A DNA stretch of 64,000 bases from Aromatoleum petrolei (GCF_017894385.1 NZ_CP059560.1:1364001-1428000); one strand, 5' to 3'. Numbered from the stretch's first letter, positions 42,516 to 52,812 are shown. The notes: generated by a model not told the origin, from the letters alone. Made by a program: numbers and translations.

Positions 42516-42553
42516 CGTTCGCCCCGAGCCCTTCGACTGGCTCAGCCCGAACG
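42516..42553. repeat. Dispersed palindromic repeat, copy 1
   Basis: CGTTCG and CGAACG ends with inner arms GAGCC / GGCTC around CTTCGACT. A related element lies at 52117-52174. Typical of short extragenic palindromes scattered in such genomes. Confidence 0.6.
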
Positions 42554-42580
42554 GAACTGGTTGCTGCAAGGAGACCTTCC

Positions 42581-43219
42581 ATGATTCGACAACTGAGAAC
42601 CTGTCTCGTCTGCCTGCCGCTGATGCTGGCCCCCGTGGCGCTGCACGCGCAGGAATCCAGCCCCGACGCGCTCGTGAAAGGCGTGACCGAGGACGTGCTG
42701 ACCGTGCTGCGCGAGGACAAGGCGCTGCAGGCCGGCGACCAGCGCAAGGCGATGACGCTGATCGAGGAGAAGATCGGCCCCCACTTCGACTTCCCGCGCA
42801 TGACCAGCCTGGCGGTCGGCCAGGGGTGGCGCCAGGCGGCGCCCGGGCAGCGCGAGGCGCTGACCCGCGAGTTCCGCACGCTGCTGGTACGCACCTACGC
42901 CAACGCGCTGACCTCGTACAAGAACCAGACGGTGAGCTACAAGCCGGCGACCTCGGGCCGTGAGGACGGTGCGGCGCTGGTGCGCACGCAGATCAACCAG
43001 CCGGGCGGCCAGCCGATCGCGGTGGATTACCGCCTGGCGAAGAACGCCGGCCAGTGGAAGGTGTTCGACGTGAGCATCGACAACGTGAGCCTGGTGACGA
43101 ACTACCGCGGCACTTTCGCGACCGAGCTCTCCAAGGGCGGGCCCGACGGGCTGATCCGCACGCTGCAGGAGAAGAACCGCGGCGCGGCGCCCCAGCCCGG
43201 CAAGGGCGGCAATGCCTGA
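42581..43219 (+). CDS. MlaC/Ttg2D-family phospholipid-binding protein
   Basis: 212 residues with signal peptide (MIRQLRTCLVCLPLMLAPVALHA). The body matches MlaC: VTEDVLTVLREDKAL, PHFDFPRMTSLAVGQGWRQA and a VFDVSIDNVSLVTNYRGTF core (read in parts). Carries phospholipid between outer and inner membrane in the Mla pathway. No other mla genes are near, so it is an orphan copy, here among envelope stress-type lipoproteins. AAGGAG precedes the start. Confidence 0.9.
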   Translation: MIRQLRTCLVCLPLMLAPVALHAQESSPDALVKGVTEDVLTVLREDKALQAGDQRKAMTLIEEKIGPHFDFPRMTSLAVGQGWRQAAPGQREALTREFRTLLVRTYANALTSYKNQTVSYKPATSGREDGAALVRTQINQPGGQPIAVDYRLAKNAGQWKVFDVSIDNVSLVTNYRGTFATELSKGGPDGLIRTLQEKNRGAAPQPGKGGNA

Positions 43220-43244
43220 CCAACGATGAAGAGGAGGACGCATC

Positions 43245-43553
43245 ATGAACCGGACCATCACCAAAACGACCCTGCTCGTCGCAATGCTGACCGCGCTGAC
43301 CGCCTGCAGCGGCACGCCGACGCGCGAGAGCACCGGCGAATACATCGACGACAGCGTGATCACGACCAAGGTCAAGTCGGCCTTCGTCGAGGACAAGGCA
43401 GTCAATGCGCTCGACATCAAGGTCGTGACCTTCAAGGGCGCCGTGCAGCTCTCGGGCTTCGCGAACAACCCGCAAGAGATCGACCGCGCGGTTGAGATCG
43501 CCCGCGGCGTGAAGGGCGTCACCTCGGTGAAGAACGACATCCGCCTGAAATGA
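43245..43553 (+). CDS. BON-domain lipoprotein
   Basis: 102 residues: lipoprotein signal with lipobox LTAC (MNRTITKTTLLVAMLTALTAC, Cys about 21), then one BON domain (DSVITTKVKSAFVEDKAVNALDIKVVTFKGAVQLSGFA, read in parts). BON domains bind membranes or lipids (OsmY/DolP type). Likely outer-membrane envelope-integrity protein. Good ribosome site GAGGAGG. Confidence 0.9.
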   Translation: MNRTITKTTLLVAMLTALTACSGTPTRESTGEYIDDSVITTKVKSAFVEDKAVNALDIKVVTFKGAVQLSGFANNPQEIDRAVEIARGVKGVTSVKNDIRLK

Positions 43554-43576
43554 ACCCTGACACACTGGAGAACGCC

Positions 43577-43849
43577 ATGAGCACCACGAAAACTTCCCGC
43601 AAGCTTGCCCGCCCGCTGCTGATCGCGGCCCTGATGGCGCCGCTGCTGCTGGCGGCCTGCGGCAAGGAGGAAAGCGGGTCTTCGATGCCGGCACAGCCTT
43701 CGGCGCCGGCGACCAGCGCGCCGCCGATGACGACACCGCCGGCACCGCCGAGCGAGTCGACACCGCCGGCGACGTCGTCGCCGCCCGCAAGCGACGCGAC
43801 ATCGGCACCGCCGGCCGCTCCCGCGACCGGCAGCGAACCGGCGAAGTAA
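43577..43849 (+). CDS. Small proline-rich lipoprotein
   Basis: 90 residues from MSTTKTSRKLARPLL, with GGAG seven bases ahead; lipobox LAAC near residue 28. The mature part is nearly all Pro, Ala, Ser and Thr, so it is probably an extended linker without a fold. Lies between the BON and glycine-zipper genes. Function unknown. Confidence 0.75.
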   Translation: MSTTKTSRKLARPLLIAALMAPLLLAACGKEESGSSMPAQPSAPATSAPPMTTPPAPPSESTPPATSSPPASDATSAPPAAPATGSEPAK

Positions 43850-43910
43850 GCGCGGCACACCCGGCCCTGCCCGCTGCGGCCACGGGCCGGCCTTCCGCAA
43901 GGAGGACATC

Positions 43911-44108
43911 ATGAACAGCCATAGCCTGAAATCGATACTCGTCATCGTCGCCACCGCCTTCAGCCTGTCGGCCTGCTCGACCACCGGCGGCACCATCCTC
44001 GGCGCCGCGGTCGGCGCGGGCGTCGGCCACGCGGTGACCGGCTCGACGGCCGGCGCAGTCGGCGGTGCAGCCGTCGGCGGCATCATCGGTCACGAGATCT
44101 CGCCCTGA
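43911..44108 (+). CDS. Glycine-zipper (OsmB-like) lipoprotein
   Basis: 65 residues: lipobox LSAC near residue 22, then a glycine-zipper stretch ([19 protein letters not shown] and [17 protein letters not shown]), the type seen in OsmB and other osmotic-stress lipoproteins. AAGGAGG precedes the start. Last gene before an intrinsic terminator. Confidence 0.85.
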   Translation: MNSHSLKSILVIVATAFSLSACSTTGGTILGAAVGAGVGHAVTGSTAGAVGGAAVGGIIGHEISP

Positions 44109-44136
44109 CCCTTCGACCGCTCCCTCTCCCCTCCAG

Positions 44137-44168
44137 GCCCCCGGCACATCACCGGGGGCTTTTCGTTT
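44137..44168 (+). terminator. Intrinsic terminator after the envelope-protein set
   Basis: Perfect 8-bp stem GCCCCCGG / CCGGGGGC with a 7-base loop, then TTTTCGTTT. It separates the lipoprotein genes from the gcl promoter. Confidence 0.88.
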
Positions 44169-44188
44169 CTGCAACTCGCGCAGGGCGG

Positions 44189-44213
44189 CTGTCGATACTT
44201 CAAGTATCGACAG
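44189..44213. promoter_or_regulatory. 25-base perfect palindrome upstream of gcl
   Basis: Arms CTGTCGATACTT and AAGTATCGACAG are exact reverse complements around a single central C. It lies about 100 bases before the gcl start in a 206-base gap and has no T-run, so it looks like a dimeric-repressor operator rather than a terminator. A regulator of the glyoxylate operon is expected to bind here; no candidate gene lies beside it. Confidence 0.65.
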
Positions 44214-44314
44214 AAACGATTCCCGCGCCAATTCATTCCGGCTGCGTTCCTCCCTATCCTGCATCCAACGTCAATCAACGGCCTCGAGCCGAAACGGAAA
44301 CAGGAGGAGACACC

Positions 44315-46090
<1,776 letters not shown>

Positions 46091-46110
46091 CAACAAGAGA
46101 GGACATGAAC

Positions 46111-46890
46111 ATGCCCAGATTCGCTGCCAACCTGACGATGCTCTTCAACGAGGTCGCCTTCCTCGACCGCTTCGAGGCGGCCGCCGACGCCGGCTTCAAG
46201 GGCGTCGAGTACCTCTTCCCCTACGCCTTCCGCAAGGACGAACTCGCCGAGAAGCTCGAGCGCTACGGCCTGACGCAGGTGCTGCACAACCTGCCGGCCG
46301 GCAACTGGGAAGCCGGCGAGCGTGGCATCGCCTGCGATCCGACGCGCGTAGGCGAATTCCAGGACGGCGTCGGCCGTGCGATCGAGTACGCCCAGGCGCT
46401 CGGCTGCAAGCAGGTGAACTGCCTCGCCGGCAAGACGCCGGCCGGGGTCGATACGGGCCGCGTGCGCGAGACCTTCATCGAGAACCTGCGCTTCGCCGCG
46501 GGCAAGCTGCAGGAAGCGGGCATCCGCCTGCTGGTCGAGCCGATCAACACCTACGACATCCCCGGCTTCTACCTCAACCGCACCGCGCAGGCCGCCGAGA
46601 TCCTCGAAGCGGTGGGCTCGGACAACCTCTTCATCCAGTACGACGTCTACCACGCGCAACGGATGGAAGGCGAACTCGCGAACACGATCAAGCGTTTCCT
46701 GCCGCAGATCGCCCACATCCAGCTCGCCGACAACCCCGGGCGCAACGAGCCGGGCACGGGCGAGATCAACTGGCGCTACCTGTTCGATTTCATCGACCGC
46801 AGCGGCTACGAGGGCTGGATCGGCTGCGAATACAAGCCCGCCGCGACGACGCGCGAAGGCCTGGGCTGGATCGAGGCGCTGACGCGCTGA
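46111..46890 (+). CDS. hyi: Hydroxypyruvate isomerase
   Basis: Interconverts hydroxypyruvate and tartronate semialdehyde. 259 residues, the TIM-barrel Hyi type: MPRFAANLTMLFNEVAFLDR, HNLPAGNWEAGERGIACDP, VEPINTYDIPGF with the metal Glu, QYDVYHAQRMEGEL and LADNPGRNEPGTGEINW. Start 46111 has GAGAGG about 8 bases ahead and gives the family's normal length; ATG 46105 is the alternative. 20 bases after gcl. Confidence 0.96.
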   Translation: MPRFAANLTMLFNEVAFLDRFEAAADAGFKGVEYLFPYAFRKDELAEKLERYGLTQVLHNLPAGNWEAGERGIACDPTRVGEFQDGVGRAIEYAQALGCKQVNCLAGKTPAGVDTGRVRETFIENLRFAAGKLQEAGIRLLVEPINTYDIPGFYLNRTAQAAEILEAVGSDNLFIQYDVYHAQRMEGELANTIKRFLPQIAHIQLADNPGRNEPGTGEINWRYLFDFIDRSGYEGWIGCEYKPAATTREGLGWIEALTR

Positions 46891-46943
46891 GCGCCCCCGC
46901 CCCACAGAGACCACATCACATATAAAGGAAAGGAGAATTCATC

Positions 46944-47828
46944 ATGGCAAACATCGGATTCATCGGACTCGGCATCATGGGCGCCCCGATGGCGCAGCAC
47001 CTCATCGACGGCGGCCACACGCTGTTCGTGAACACCCACGGCAAGGTGCCGCGCCCGATCGTCGATGCCGGCGCGACCGTGTGCGAGACCGCGCGCGAAG
47101 TTGCGCAGCAGTCGGACTTCGTCATCGTCATGGTGCCCGACACCCCCGACGTGGAGGCGGTGCTGTTCGCCGCCAACGGCGTCGCGGAAGGCCTGACGCC
47201 GGGCAAGATCGTGATCGACATGAGCTCGATCAGCCCGGTCGCGACCAAAGTCTTCGCCCAGCGCATCAACGACCTCGGCTGCGAGTACCTCGACGCGCCG
47301 GTCTCGGGCGGCCAGGTCGGCGCGAAGGCCGCGACGCTGTCGATCATGGTCGGCGGCAAGCACTCGACCTTCGAGAAGGCGCTGCCGCTGTTCCAGCTGA
47401 TGGGCAAGAACATCACGCTGGTGGGCAAGAACGGCGACGGCCAGACCTGCAAGGTCGCCAACCAGATCATCGTCGCGCTCAACATCGAGGCGGTCGCCGA
47501 GGCGCTGCTGTTCGCGGCGAAGAACGGCGCCGACCCCGCCCGCGTGCGCGAGGCGCTGATGGGCGGCTTCGCCTCCTCGCGCATCCTCGAAGTGCATGGT
47601 GAGCGCATGATCAAGCGCACCTTCGACCCGGGCTTCCGCATCGAGCTGCACCAGAAGGACCTCAACCTCGCACTGACGGTCGCCCGCCAGATCGGCATGT
47701 CGCTGCCCAACACCGCGACCGCGCAGGAACTCTTCAACGCCTGCGCTGCCCATGGCGGTGCCGGCCGCGATCATTCGGCGATGGTGCAGGCGCTGGAGAA
47801 GATGGCGAACTTCGAGATCGGCCAGTAA
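46944..47828 (+). CDS. glxR: Tartronate semialdehyde reductase
   Basis: Reduces tartronate semialdehyde to D-glycerate with NAD(P)H. 294 residues of the beta-hydroxyacid dehydrogenase family: Rossmann motif IGFIGLGIMGAPMA, substrate motif DAPVSGGQVGAKAATLSIMVGG, catalytic Lys in GDGQTCKVANQI (about 170), and HQKDLNLAL. AAAGGAG precedes the start. Completes glyoxylate to glycerate with gcl and hyi. Confidence 0.96.
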   Translation: MANIGFIGLGIMGAPMAQHLIDGGHTLFVNTHGKVPRPIVDAGATVCETAREVAQQSDFVIVMVPDTPDVEAVLFAANGVAEGLTPGKIVIDMSSISPVATKVFAQRINDLGCEYLDAPVSGGQVGAKAATLSIMVGGKHSTFEKALPLFQLMGKNITLVGKNGDGQTCKVANQIIVALNIEAVAEALLFAAKNGADPARVREALMGGFASSRILEVHGERMIKRTFDPGFRIELHQKDLNLALTVARQIGMSLPNTATAQELFNACAAHGGAGRDHSAMVQALEKMANFEIGQ

Positions 47829-47926
47829 GCGCGAAGCCGGCGCACTCTCCCAAGGCCGATGCGGGCGGCGGCACTGCGCCGTCCGCCCGCGCGGCCACTT
47901 CCCCTTCCCGGACACAGGACCACCCG

Positions 47927-48349
47927 ATGCGTCACCTAGCCATCCACGTCGGCCCGCAGCGCTTTGTCGCCCGCCTCGAAGAACAGGCGGCACCGCGCAC
48001 CTGCGCGGCTTTTCTCGAGCTGCTGCCCTTCGCGAACCAGGTCATCCACGTGTGCTGGAGCGGTGAGGCAGTGTGGGTGCCGCTCGGCGACTTCGATACC
48101 GGACTAGACTACGAGAACCACACGAGCCATCCCTCGCGCGGCGACGTCCTGCTGTATCCGGGCGGGATCTCCGAAACCGAGCTGCTGTTCGCCTACGGCA
48201 GCTGCTCCTTCGCGAGCAAGATGGGCCAGCTCGCCGGCAATCACTTCCTGACCCTGGTCGAGGGACATGAACAGCTGATGGAGATGGGCCGGCGCGTACT
48301 GTGGCAGGGCGCACAGCCGATCCGTTTCGAAGATCTCGGCGAGCGCTGA
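47927..48349 (+). CDS. DUF3830-family (cyclophilin-like) protein
   Basis: 140 residues with the DUF3830 pattern: GPQRFVARLEEQAAPRTCAAFLELLP, HVCWSGEAVWVPLGDFD and GDVLLYPGGISETELLFAYG (read in parts). The fold is cyclophilin-like, but no isomerase activity is established. It sits within the glyoxylate operon between glxR and the glycerate kinase, so a link to carboxylate metabolism is suggested by context only. Confidence 0.87.
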   Translation: MRHLAIHVGPQRFVARLEEQAAPRTCAAFLELLPFANQVIHVCWSGEAVWVPLGDFDTGLDYENHTSHPSRGDVLLYPGGISETELLFAYGSCSFASKMGQLAGNHFLTLVEGHEQLMEMGRRVLWQGAQPIRFEDLGER

Positions 48350-48381
48350 CAAGCACGCTTGACCACCAACAGGAACCCGAG

Positions 48382-49644
48382 ATGAACACCACACCCCGCG
48401 AAGTCCTGGCGCAGATGTTCACCGCGGCCGTGCAGGCTGCCCAGCCCGAGCGCTGCATCCCGCGCCACCTGCCCGCGCCGCCCAAGGGCCGCACCGTCGT
48501 CATCGGCGCCGGCAAGGCCTCGGCGGCGATGGCGCAGGCGCTGGAACGCAGCTGGCCGGGCGAACTGTCCGGCCTCGTCGTCACCCGCTACGGTTACGCC
48601 GTGCCGTGTGAGCGCATCACCATCGTCGAGGCCGCCCACCCCGTGCCCGACGCCAACGGCCTCGCCGCCGCGCGCGGCATGCTGGAAACCGTGCAGGGCC
48701 TCACCGAGGACGACCTCGTGATCTGCCTGATCTCGGGCGGCGGCTCGGCGCTGATGCCGCTGCCGGCCGCAGGCGTCACACTCGAGGACAAGCAGGCGAT
48801 CAACCGCGCGCTGCTGAAATCCGGCGCGACGATCTCGGAGATGAACTGCGTGCGCCGCCACCTTTCCGCGATCAAGGGCGGACGGCTCGCCGCAGCCTGC
48901 CATCCTGCGCGCGTCGTCAATCTGCTGATCTCGGATGTGCCCGGCGACAACCCCATCGACATCGCCTCCGGCCCCACGGTCGGCGACCCGACAAGCTGCG
49001 CCGACGCGCTGGAGATCGTCGCCCGCTACGGCATCGACCTCCCTGCGGCCGCGCGCGCACTGCTCGAAAGCGGCGCGGGGGAATCGATCAAGCCGGGCGA
49101 TACGCGCCTCGCACGCGTGACGACGACGCTGATCGCCACGCCGCAGATGGCGCTCGAAGCCGCGGCGAAGGTCGCCGCCTGCGCCGGTTACACGCCGGTG
49201 CTGCTGGGCGACAGCATCGAGGGCGAGGCGCGCGACGTCGGCAAGGTCATGGCCGGCATCGCGCTGCAGGCGCGCCGTCACCGCCAGCCCGTCGCCGCTC
49301 CCTGCGTGCTGCTGTCCGGCGGCGAGACGACCGTCACCGTGCGTGGCAACGGGCGCGGCGGACGCAACGTCGAGTTCCTGCTTTCGCTCGCCGTCGCCCT
49401 GGATGGCGAACCGGGCGTGCACGCGGTCGCGGGCGACACCGACGGCGTGGACGGACTCGAAGAGATCGCCGGCGCCTTCGTCGCCCCCGATACCCTCGCG
49501 CGCGCCTGGGCGCAGGGCATCCGCCCGCGCGACGCGCTCGCCAACAACGACGGCCACGGCTTCTTCGAGGCGCTGGGCGACTCGCTCGTAACCGGGCCGA
49601 CGCTCACCAACGTCAATGACTTCCGCGCGATCGTCGTCCTGTAA
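48382..49644 (+). CDS. ttuD: Glycerate 2-kinase / hydroxypyruvate reductase-type (MOFRL) protein
   Basis: 420 residues. N-terminal glycerate-kinase domain (VVIGAGKASAAMAQALE, LISGGGSALMPLPAAGVTL, LISDVPGDNPIDIASGPTVGDP) and C-terminal MOFRL domain (LLSGGETTVTVRGNGRGGRNVEFLL, AGDTDGVDG). Family members phosphorylate D-glycerate to 2-phosphoglycerate; older names call them hydroxypyruvate reductase TtuD. 2-Phosphoglycerate enters glycolysis through enolase and the pyruvate kinase encoded below, which favours the kinase role. Confidence 0.93.
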   Translation: MNTTPREVLAQMFTAAVQAAQPERCIPRHLPAPPKGRTVVIGAGKASAAMAQALERSWPGELSGLVVTRYGYAVPCERITIVEAAHPVPDANGLAAARGMLETVQGLTEDDLVICLISGGGSALMPLPAAGVTLEDKQAINRALLKSGATISEMNCVRRHLSAIKGGRLAAACHPARVVNLLISDVPGDNPIDIASGPTVGDPTSCADALEIVARYGIDLPAAARALLESGAGESIKPGDTRLARVTTTLIATPQMALEAAAKVAACAGYTPVLLGDSIEGEARDVGKVMAGIALQARRHRQPVAAPCVLLSGGETTVTVRGNGRGGRNVEFLLSLAVALDGEPGVHAVAGDTDGVDGLEEIAGAFVAPDTLARAWAQGIRPRDALANNDGHGFFEALGDSLVTGPTLTNVNDFRAIVVL

Positions 49645-49683
49645 CGCCGACGCCGCACCCTCACCCATCAGGAGAAACCTGCA

Positions 49684-50085
49684 ATGAAAACCATCAAGGC
49701 CCTCACCCTCGACGACGTCAAGCGTATCGCCGCCGCGGCCGAAGCCGAGGCACTGCGCAACGGCTGGGCCGTGACGATCGCGGTGTGCGACGCCGGCGGC
49801 CACGCGCTGTGGCTGCAGCGCCTGGACGGCGCCCCGCTGTCGAGTTCGCTGATCGCCCCCGAGAAGGCGCGCACCAGCGTGATGGCGGGCAAGCCCAGCA
49901 AGGCACTCGAAGACATGATCAACGGCGGCCGCTACGCGGCACTGGCGATGCCGGTCGTGCCGCTCGAAGGCGGCGAGCCCATTGTCGTTGATGGCACGGT
50001 GATCGGCGCGGTCGGCGTCTCGGGCGTCAAGGCCTCCGACGACGCGCAGATCGCGCGCGCCGGCATCGCGGCACTGGGCCTGTAA
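49684..50085 (+). CDS. GlcG/HbpS-family protein
   Basis: 133 residues of the GlcG/HbpS fold: LTLDDVKRIAAAAEAEA, VTIAVCDAGGHALWLQRLDGA, APEKARTSVMAGKPS and GTVIGAVGVSGVKASDDAQIA. GlcG is often encoded with glycolate or glyoxylate genes; its role is unclear (possible small-ligand or haem binding). GGAG precedes the start. Confidence 0.9.
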   Translation: MKTIKALTLDDVKRIAAAAEAEALRNGWAVTIAVCDAGGHALWLQRLDGAPLSSSLIAPEKARTSVMAGKPSKALEDMINGGRYAALAMPVVPLEGGEPIVVDGTVIGAVGVSGVKASDDAQIARAGIAALGL

Positions 50086-50117
50086 GGCACAGGCACAAGA
50101 ATAAGGAGGAGACAAAC

Positions 50118-51536
50118 ATGAGACGCCAGCGCCAGTCGCGCATCCTCGCGACGCTCGGGCCGTCGAGCTCCAGCCCCGAGCGCATCCGCGCGCTCGTCGA
50201 GGCCGGCGCCGACGTGTTCCGCCTGAATTTCAGCCATGGCAGCCATGCCGACCACGCCCAGCGGCTGCGCCAGATCCGCGAGATCGAGCGCGAGGTCGGC
50301 CGCCCGATCGGCATCCTGATGGACCTGCAGGGCCCGAAGCTGCGCATCGGCAAGCTTGCCGACGGCAAGGTCATGCTCGCCGCGGGCAGCCGCTTCCGCC
50401 TCGACCTCGACGCGAGCGAGGGCGATGCGACGCGCGCCAACCTGCCCCACCCCGAGATCTTCGCCGCCCTCGAAGCGGGCACCGAGCTGCTGCTCGACGA
50501 CGGCAAGCTGCGCCTGCGCGTGGATGCCTTCGGCCCGGATTTTGCCGACACCACGGTGCTGGTCGGCGGCCCGCTGTCCGACCGCAAGGGCGTGAACGTG
50601 CCCGGCGTCGTGCTGCCAATCTCGCCGCTCACGCCCAAGGACCTCGCCGACCTCGACTACGGCCTGTCGCTGGGCGTCGACTGGGTGGCGCTGTCCTTCG
50701 TGCAGCGCCCCGAGGACATCCGCGAGGCGCGCGAGATCGTCGGCGACCGCGCGTGGATCATGGCCAAGCTGGAGAAACCGGCCGCGATCGAGCGCCTCGA
50801 CGAGATCGTCGCCCTCGCGGACGGCATCATGGTCGCGCGCGGCGACCTCGGTGTCGAACTGCCGCCGCAGCAGGTGCCCATCCTGCAGAAGCGCATCGTC
50901 CGCGCCGCCCGCGCCGCCGGCAAGCCGGTGGTGGTCGCCACGCAGATGCTCGAATCGATGATCAGCGCGCCGGTGCCCACCCGTGCCGAGGCCTCCGACG
51001 TCGCGACCGCGATCTACGACGGCGCCGACGCGGTGATGCTGTCGGCGGAATCCGCCTCGGGCCAGTACCCGGTCGAAGCGGTGACGATCATGGATCGCAT
51101 CATCACCGAGGTCGAACAGGACCCCGATTGGCGCGCGGGACTCGACGCGAGCCACATGCCCGCGCAGGCGAACACGCCCGAGGCCATCTGCTGCGCGCTG
51201 CGCCGCGTCACTGCGCTGCTCAATCCGGCGGCCACCGTCGCCTATTCCAGCAGCGGCTTCAGCTGCCTGCGCGCAAGCCGCGAACGCCCGAGCACGCCGA
51301 TCCTGGGCCTCACGCCGCAGCTCGCCACCGCCCGCCGCCTCGCGCTGGTGTGGGGCGTGCATCCGGTGCCTTTCGAGGACGTGCATGACGTCGCCGAGAT
51401 GGTCGAGCACGCCAGCGCCGCAGTCGTCACGCACGGCTTCGCCCAGCCTGGCGACGACGTCGTGATCATCGCCGGGCTCCCCTTCGGCCGCAGCGGCAGC
51501 ACCAACCTGTTGCACGTCGTGAAGATTCCGACCTGA
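50118..51536 (+). CDS. pyk: Pyruvate kinase
   Basis: Transfers phosphate from PEP to ADP. 472 residues: ATLGPSSSSPERI, DVFRLNFSHGSHADH (substrate Arg), DLQGPKLRIGKL, the Mg/K catalytic block WIMAKLEKPAAIERLDEI, MVARGDLGVELP and VATQMLESMISAPVPTRAEASDVA. C-domain intact. AAGGAGGAG precedes the start. As the last gene of the run it lets glycerate-derived PEP yield pyruvate and ATP; a second housekeeping pyk elsewhere would be usual. Confidence 0.96.
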   Translation: MRRQRQSRILATLGPSSSSPERIRALVEAGADVFRLNFSHGSHADHAQRLRQIREIEREVGRPIGILMDLQGPKLRIGKLADGKVMLAAGSRFRLDLDASEGDATRANLPHPEIFAALEAGTELLLDDGKLRLRVDAFGPDFADTTVLVGGPLSDRKGVNVPGVVLPISPLTPKDLADLDYGLSLGVDWVALSFVQRPEDIREAREIVGDRAWIMAKLEKPAAIERLDEIVALADGIMVARGDLGVELPPQQVPILQKRIVRAARAAGKPVVVATQMLESMISAPVPTRAEASDVATAIYDGADAVMLSAESASGQYPVEAVTIMDRIITEVEQDPDWRAGLDASHMPAQANTPEAICCALRRVTALLNPAATVAYSSSGFSCLRASRERPSTPILGLTPQLATARRLALVWGVHPVPFEDVHDVAEMVEHASAAVVTHGFAQPGDDVVIIAGLPFGRSGSTNLLHVVKIPT

Positions 51537-51556
51537 CTGTCTGCCGACAGCGCCCC

Positions 51557-51600
51557 GCAGGCCGTTCCGGATCGGAACGGCCTGCAAATGCGTCGCATTT
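51557..51600. repeat. Two adjacent hairpins after pyk
   Basis: A perfect 13-bp stem GCAGGCCGTTCCG / CGGAACGGCCTGC with a 3-base loop (51557-51585) starts 20 bases after the pyk stop; no T-run follows. Directly after it, AAATGCG-T-CGCATTT (51586-51600) is a perfect 15-base palindrome, 50 bases before the DoxX start. The first probably ends the operon; the second may be an operator for the DoxX gene. Confidence 0.65.
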
Positions 51601-51650
51601 CGACTAAATCGGTAGGAGGGCAGCACGCCCGACCCTACAAGGAGAAGTTG

Positions 51651-52040
51651 ATGAAAGACGTAATCATGCTCGTCGCACGCATTCTTCTCGCATTCATGTT
51701 CATCGCCGCAGGCTGGGGCAAACTCGGTGCCGGCTATGCGGGCACCCAGCAGTACATGGCGGCGATGGGCGTCAGCGGCACCCTGCTGCCGCTCGTGATC
51801 CTGGCCGAACTCGGCGGTGGCCTGGGCGTGCTCCTCGGTGCGCTCACCCGGCTCGCTGCGGCCGGGCTCGCGCTTTTTTGCGTGGCCGCCGCCATCCTCT
51901 TCCACACCAACTTCGCCGACCAGATGCAATCCATCATGTTCATGAAGAATCTCACCATCGCGGGTGGCATGCTCATGCTGGTTGCACAGGGCGCAGGCGC
52001 CTGGAGCCTCGACTCATGGTGGCAAGCGCGCAGGAAATGA
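51651..52040 (+). CDS. DoxX-family membrane protein
   Basis: 129 residues, four membrane helices: LVARILLAFMFIAAGWGKLGA, LPLVILAELGGGLGVLLG, LFCVAAAILFHTNF and IAGGMLMLVAQGAGAWS (helices by eye). The RxxLAxxFxxAGxxKL N-terminal pattern is typical of DoxX. Start 51651 has AAGGAG seven to eight bases ahead. Quinone-linked redox roles are proposed for the family; here unassigned. Confidence 0.9.
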   Translation: MKDVIMLVARILLAFMFIAAGWGKLGAGYAGTQQYMAAMGVSGTLLPLVILAELGGGLGVLLGALTRLAAAGLALFCVAAAILFHTNFADQMQSIMFMKNLTIAGGMLMLVAQGAGAWSLDSWWQARRK

Positions 52041-52116
52041 ACTGCGGGGGCGTTTCCGGATCGTAGGTGGGTATTCGACCGACCTATTGACCCGGCAATT
52101 GATCAGCTTCGATCAC

Positions 52117-52174
52117 CGTTCGGGCTGAGCTTGTCGACGCCCTGCCAATGCCCATCGACAGGCTCAGGCGAACG
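52117..52174. repeat. Dispersed palindromic repeat, copy 2
   Basis: Ends CGTTCG and CGAACG; inner arms CTGAGCTTGTCGA and TCGACAGGCTCAG pair with a bulge. Related to the element at 42516-42553 (shared GTTCG ... CGAAC ends and CTCAGC core). Fills most of the gap before the flavin reductase gene. Confidence 0.65.
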
Positions 52175-52209
52175 GATGTATTGGAGCCCGCCCCTCAGGA
52201 GACGCCCCG

Positions 52210-52800
52210 ATGCCTACCGTCCGACTCCTCGCCATGCCCGGCAGCGCGCGCCGGGATTCGTGGAACCGCCGCCTGCTCGCCGTGCTCGTGCGCGGCGCCG
52301 AGCAGGCCGGCGCCGAGGTCACGTTCTACGAGCCGCGCGAGCACGTGATGCCGCTCTACGACGGCGACCTCGAAGCCGCCGAGGGCATCCCGCCCGCGGC
52401 CGCACGGCTGCAGGCGCTGTTCGCCCAGCACCACGGCCTGCTGCTCGCAACCCCCGAATACAACGGCTTCTTCCCGCCGCTGGTGAAGAACACCTTCGAC
52501 TGGCTCTCGCGCCCCCTGCCCGACGGCTCCGGCAAGCCCGGCACGGTGCATGTGCGCGGCAAGCCCGCGGGCATCGTCGCCGCCTCGCCCGGCGCGCTCG
52601 GCGGCATCCGCTCGCTGCAGCACACGCGGCAATACCTTTCCAACCTCGGCTTCCTCGTCGTGCCCGACCAGGTCGGCGTGCCCAAGGCAGATAGCGCCTT
52701 CGACGCGGAAGGGCAGCTGCAGGATGCGCGCGTGCGGACTTCGGTCGAAGCCGTCGGCGCCGCCGTCGCGCGGCTCGCGCTGAAGATGAACGTCGGCTGA
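52210..52800 (+). CDS. NADPH-dependent FMN reductase-family protein
   Basis: 196 residues, flavodoxin-like: phosphate loop AMPGSARRDSWNRRLLA at the N-terminus, TPEYNGFFPPLVKNTFDWLSRP near 79 and VAASPGALGGIRSLQHTRQYLSNLG near 119 (read in parts), as in chromate/quinone reductases. AGGAG precedes the start. Convergent with the Hyf-like operon. Confidence 0.92.
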   Translation: MPTVRLLAMPGSARRDSWNRRLLAVLVRGAEQAGAEVTFYEPREHVMPLYDGDLEAAEGIPPAAARLQALFAQHHGLLLATPEYNGFFPPLVKNTFDWLSRPLPDGSGKPGTVHVRGKPAGIVAASPGALGGIRSLQHTRQYLSNLGFLVVPDQVGVPKADSAFDAEGQLQDARVRTSVEAVGAAVARLALKMNVG

Positions 52801-52812
52801 CCGGACGCGACT

